From the NCBI GenBank assembly GCA_009782085.1, contig WQUN01000262.1, positions 1-8,230 of the forward strand: a DNA stretch of 8,230 nucleotides, given 5' to 3'. A program made the translations under genes and the position numbers. Positions 6,407 through 8,230 of the stretch are shown piece after piece. The DNA is from Bacillota bacterium (GTDB lineage: Bacteria > Bacillota > Clostridia > Lachnospirales > WQUN01). Each line of letters opens with the position of its first letter. The first letter of the stretch is position 1. The notes beneath the pieces are model-generated. The model ran no database searches and was not told the origin of the DNA. It saw nothing but the letters and a program-made list of their open reading frames with translations.

Positions 6407-6460
6407 GAATCTCGATTAAAATCTTCACAGTCACGCCTGTGAAGTTTTAATCTGAGATTC
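6407..6460 (-). terminator. Long imperfect hairpin after the coiled-coil gene, likely terminator
   Basis: Arms 6407-6430 and 6437-6460 pair over about 23 bp with two single-base bulges and a 6-nt loop (6431-6436). In the minus-strand RNA the core CTTCACAG/CTGTGAAG is flanked by AAAA before and ATTTTAAT after, the layout of a bidirectional A-stem-U terminator, although the U-run is only four long. It begins three bases after the TGA of the coiled-coil gene and ends 42 bases before sipW, so it would separate the two transcription units. Confidence 0.6.
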
Positions 6461-6463
6461 ATA

Positions 6464-7537
6464 TCAGGCCTTCAGCACTACCAGCGACGGATTGGCGCCA
6501 GCGTTCCTGGACTCGCAGATGACGTCCACGATAGCCTGCATATGCTCGTCTATGCCGGAGATCTTCTTCTCATACTCTTTGATGCGCGCGGCGAGGTTGT
6601 GATTTTCCGCCCTGAGCCGCTTCGTCTCGTTTGTGATGCCGTTGAGCCTCTGCCTGGCCGCGGTCTGCAATTTAAGTTCTTCCATCTCAGCGTTTGCCCG
6701 CGCGCTTTCCACGATCTCCGAGGCCGAGATCCTGGCCTCCTGGAGGATGCGTTCCGCCTCTTTGAGTTTTTTATCCGAGTCGTACAGAACGAACGTCGGC
6801 TGCGGGACGTCGGCTTTCCCCGACGCGCCGGCCTCGAGGCCGCCCTCCGGCTTCCGCCTGTCTTCTTCCAGCTTTCGCCTGTCCTCCTCCAGCTTTTGTC
6901 TGTCCTCCTCCAGCTTTTGTCTGTCCTCCTCCAGCTTTTGTATCAGCTTTTGCTTTTCGTCCTCCAGATCGCGTATAGCCGCTTGCTTTTCGTTTTCCAG
7001 GGCGCGTATCGTCTTTAGCCTCTCGGCCTCCGATTCGCGCCTTTCGCTTTCCAGCCGTCCGAGTTCGGCCGTCAGCCTGGCCGTTTCGCCTTTCAGAACG
7101 CATATCTCGGCGGTGAGCGGCTCGCTTTCGTCTTGTACTGCGCAGAGAGTCCTTATCTGTTCCGCCAGTCTGAGATTCTGTTCCGCCAGCTGCCGGTTTT
7201 TCTCCGACAGGTCGGCTTCCGCGCCGCTGCGCGCGTCCAGCAAACCTCCGATTTTCGCCGTGATCAGCTTATAAAACTGGTCGCGCAGGCCGCGCATGTT
7301 CTGGTAGACGTCCGTCCGGTCGAGCCCGCCGAAGACCGCCGATTTGATCAGCATATTTTCGATGTAATCGTCGATTTCGTCAAAATCGGGCTTGAGATAA
7401 TCGGGCAGGGTCCGGCTTTCCGGGGACGGCGCGTTTGTTTGTCTTTCTTCCCACGCGTACTGATCGGCGACGGGCCAGCCGGCGGCGTTCAGTTCGGCGG
7501 CTTCCGCTTTCAGCCAGATGTTTTTTGCGGCGGTCAT
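6464..7537 (-). CDS. Cytoplasmic coiled-coil protein with tandem LEEDRQK heptads and a weak DivIVA-like motif
   Basis: A 357-residue protein with no signal peptide or membrane segment, so probably cytoplasmic. I chose the ATG at 7537 (MTAAKN) over the one at 7552 because GGGAGGAA lies 5 nt before it, whereas the 7552 start would put that ribosome site inside the gene. The N-terminal third is mixed; FGGLDRTDVY at 69-78, followed by a helical QNMRGLRDQFYKLI, resembles the FGGY-x(3)-V pattern near the N-terminus of DivIVA-like proteins, but the match is short. About 100-235 is a highly charged helix with four consecutive LEEDR(Q/R)K heptads at 202-229, flanked by related units (LEDEKQK). About 255-345 is a second helical stretch (AERILQEARISASEIVESAR) resembling the C-terminal coil of DivIVA or ATP-synthase b-like proteins. 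Only one hydrophobic residue per heptad in the repeat suggests a stiff single charged helix rather than a classic zipper. It follows the surface protein and ends just before a hairpin. Possible polar scaffold; function not established. Confidence 0.85.
   Translation of the reverse strand: MTAAKNIWLKAEAAELNAAGWPVADQYAWEERQTNAPSPESRTLPDYLKPDFDEIDDYIENMLIKSAVFGGLDRTDVYQNMRGLRDQFYKLITAKIGGLLDARSGAEADLSEKNRQLAEQNLRLAEQIRTLCAVQDESEPLTAEICVLKGETARLTAELGRLESERRESEAERLKTIRALENEKQAAIRDLEDEKQKLIQKLEEDRQKLEEDRQKLEEDRRKLEEDRRKPEGGLEAGASGKADVPQPTFVLYDSDKKLKEAERILQEARISASEIVESARANAEMEELKLQTAARQRLNGITNETKRLRAENHNLAARIKEYEKKISGIDEHMQAIVDVICESRNAGANPSLVVLKA
6851..6934 (-). repeat. Four tandem 21-bp repeats encoding LEEDR(Q/R)K heptads
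   Basis: Units at 6851-6871, 6872-6892, 6893-6913 and 6914-6934; the last two are identical and the others differ at a few positions. A truncated 12-bp unit (6935-6946) and a diverged full unit (6947-6967, LEDEKQK) follow. The period is exactly seven codons, so gain or loss of a unit changes the helix by one heptad and keeps the frame. There is no spacer, so this is not a CRISPR array. Confidence 0.9.
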
Positions 7538-7542
7538 CCTGA

Positions 7543-7550
7543 TTCCTCCC
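7543..7550 (-). promoter_or_regulatory. Ribosome binding site GGGAGGAA fixing the coiled-coil start
   Basis: On the minus strand GGGAGGAA is followed by 5 nt and ATG at 7537. It overlaps the alternative upstream ATG (7550-7552), which therefore cannot use it. Confidence 0.75.
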
Positions 7551-7567
7551 ATATCGTTTGATGGTGA

Positions 7568-8230
7568 TCATTCCTTTACCATCGTGTTGTCCACTGTGGC
7601 CTTGCCTGCGAGCCAGTTCTCTCGCGCGATCCTGTTGTAAAACGTGAACTGCCCGTACGACGGCGCATATATCGAGGCGGTCTGCGCCGCCGCATATCCC
7701 GGGTAGGCCGGGTCCGGCGCGTAGCGCCAGTTGCTCTGCTCTTCGCTTACCGTGTAATATCCGGCGGGGCAGTCGGCGAACGTCTGAGTCGCCGAGGTTT
7801 CGCCGGAGGGGACGGTCACGACGCCGTAGAACGTGGCCGTGGGCGTCGAAAAGGCGTCGTCGGCGCGTTTTATAAGGAACACAAAGGTCTGATCCCCGAC
7901 GGCCGGTTTGTCGATATGCTTGGTGATGCCGAAGTTCACGTTTTTTATCGTGTGGTACGTTTTGTTGGAGGCCGCGCTCCGGTTTCCGTAGGTCACCGTG
8001 GCCGAATTGACCAAAGCGCCCGCGCCCGAGGCCGCGCCCGAGGCTTTCGCGGTGATGACGAAGCGCGTGTCGCCCGCCGGCAGCGAGGCCGGCGAGAACG
8101 CGGCGGTCTGCCGCCCGTCCCCTCCGGTTGTCAGAGCGGCGGACGGGACGGTTGTGATAACTGTCATATACAGCGGGAGCGTGTCCGCGACCGTTATGCC
8201 CGCCGGCAGATCCTGCGGGTTCGCGGCGTA
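7568..8230 (-). CDS. Secreted surface protein, C-terminal part (DUF11-like plus Cna-B/SpaA-like modules), start outside window
   Basis: The reading frame is open to the window edge, so this is the last 220 residues of a longer protein; the internal Met at 8167 is not a start, because the frame upstream still reads as domain sequence (ITVADTLPLYM, a DUF11-type strand). Residues 1-85 of the fragment look like a DUF11/isopeptide-type Ig-like module, with LVNSATVTYGN at about 73-83. From about residue 100 (FGITKHIDKP) a second beta-rich module resembles Cna-B/SpaA-like domains: a TFVFLI strand, YYTVSEEQ, and FTFYNRIARENWLAGKATVDN at the end, where the N-x(6)-WL-x-G-x(4)-N pattern is one I know from clostridial surface proteins. 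The protein ends in MVKE with no LPxTG motif, membrane helix or basic tail, so it is either released or held by something in the missing part. The coiled-coil gene starts 30 bases downstream, so the two are probably co-transcribed. Domain class is fairly sure; the ligand is unknown. Confidence 0.75.
   Translation of the reverse strand, partial: YAANPQDLPAGITVADTLPLYMTVITTVPSAALTTGGDGRQTAAFSPASLPAGDTRFVITAKASGAASGAGALVNSATVTYGNRSAASNKTYHTIKNVNFGITKHIDKPAVGDQTFVFLIKRADDAFSTPTATFYGVVTVPSGETSATQTFADCPAGYYTVSEEQSNWRYAPDPAYPGYAAAQTASIYAPSYGQFTFYNRIARENWLAGKATVDNTMVKE

Noticed and set aside
6851..6967. CRISPR-like appearance of the 21-bp repeats
   Set aside because: There are no spacers, and the repeats are in frame within a coding helix.
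6542..7274. Ser/Leu-rich repetitive frames on the plus strand
   Set aside because: They are antisense reflections of the heptad repeats of the coiled-coil gene.

Overview
The window looks like a chromosomal segment of a fairly GC-rich Gram-positive bacterium, most likely a Clostridia-type Firmicute. The basis is strong AGGAGG-type ribosome sites, a SipW-type signal peptidase beside SipW-cognate secreted proteins, an (I/L)PxTG sortase signal, and Cna-B/SpaA-like surface modules. I cannot name genus or species. Every gene I accept is on the minus strand, so transcription runs from 8230 towards 1, and there is no convincing plus-strand gene.

Layout in the direction of transcription: (1) the C-terminal 220 residues of a secreted, multi-domain surface protein that starts outside the window (8230-7568); (2) 30 bases later, a cytoplasmic coiled-coil protein with a run of near-identical heptads and a weak DivIVA-like motif (7537-6464); (3) a 54-nt hairpin (6460-6407) that fits a terminator; (4) sipW (6364-5792); (5) six genes in a row that each begin with a SipW-cognate signal segment (ends in (T/A)-(L/F/A)-A-(Y/W)) and encode TasA/CalY-like secreted proteins: 5795-5085, 5040-4354, 4326-3673, 3636-2827, 2772-2008 and 1974-295. 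The last is a two-domain protein with a Pro/Ser/Glu/Thr stalk and an IPKTG sorting signal. (6) About 294 non-coding bases, including a 25-bp inverted repeat with nested palindromes (21-96).

Proposed working model (inference): SipW cleaves the six precursors, the four or five unanchored ones assemble outside the cell as TasA/camelysin-like fibre subunits, and the sortase-anchored last product ties them to the cell wall. In Bacillus subtilis the corresponding set is one peptidase, one main subunit (TasA) and one accessory protein (TapA). Here the subunit family has expanded to six diverged paralogues, which share a core (N/D-P ... PGD ... aromatic triplet ... VQ) but differ in length, acidity, start codon and ribosome-site strength. 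No sortase gene is in the window. The coiled-coil protein and the upstream surface protein are separated from the sipW operon by the hairpin, so their link to the fibre system rests on neighbourhood only.
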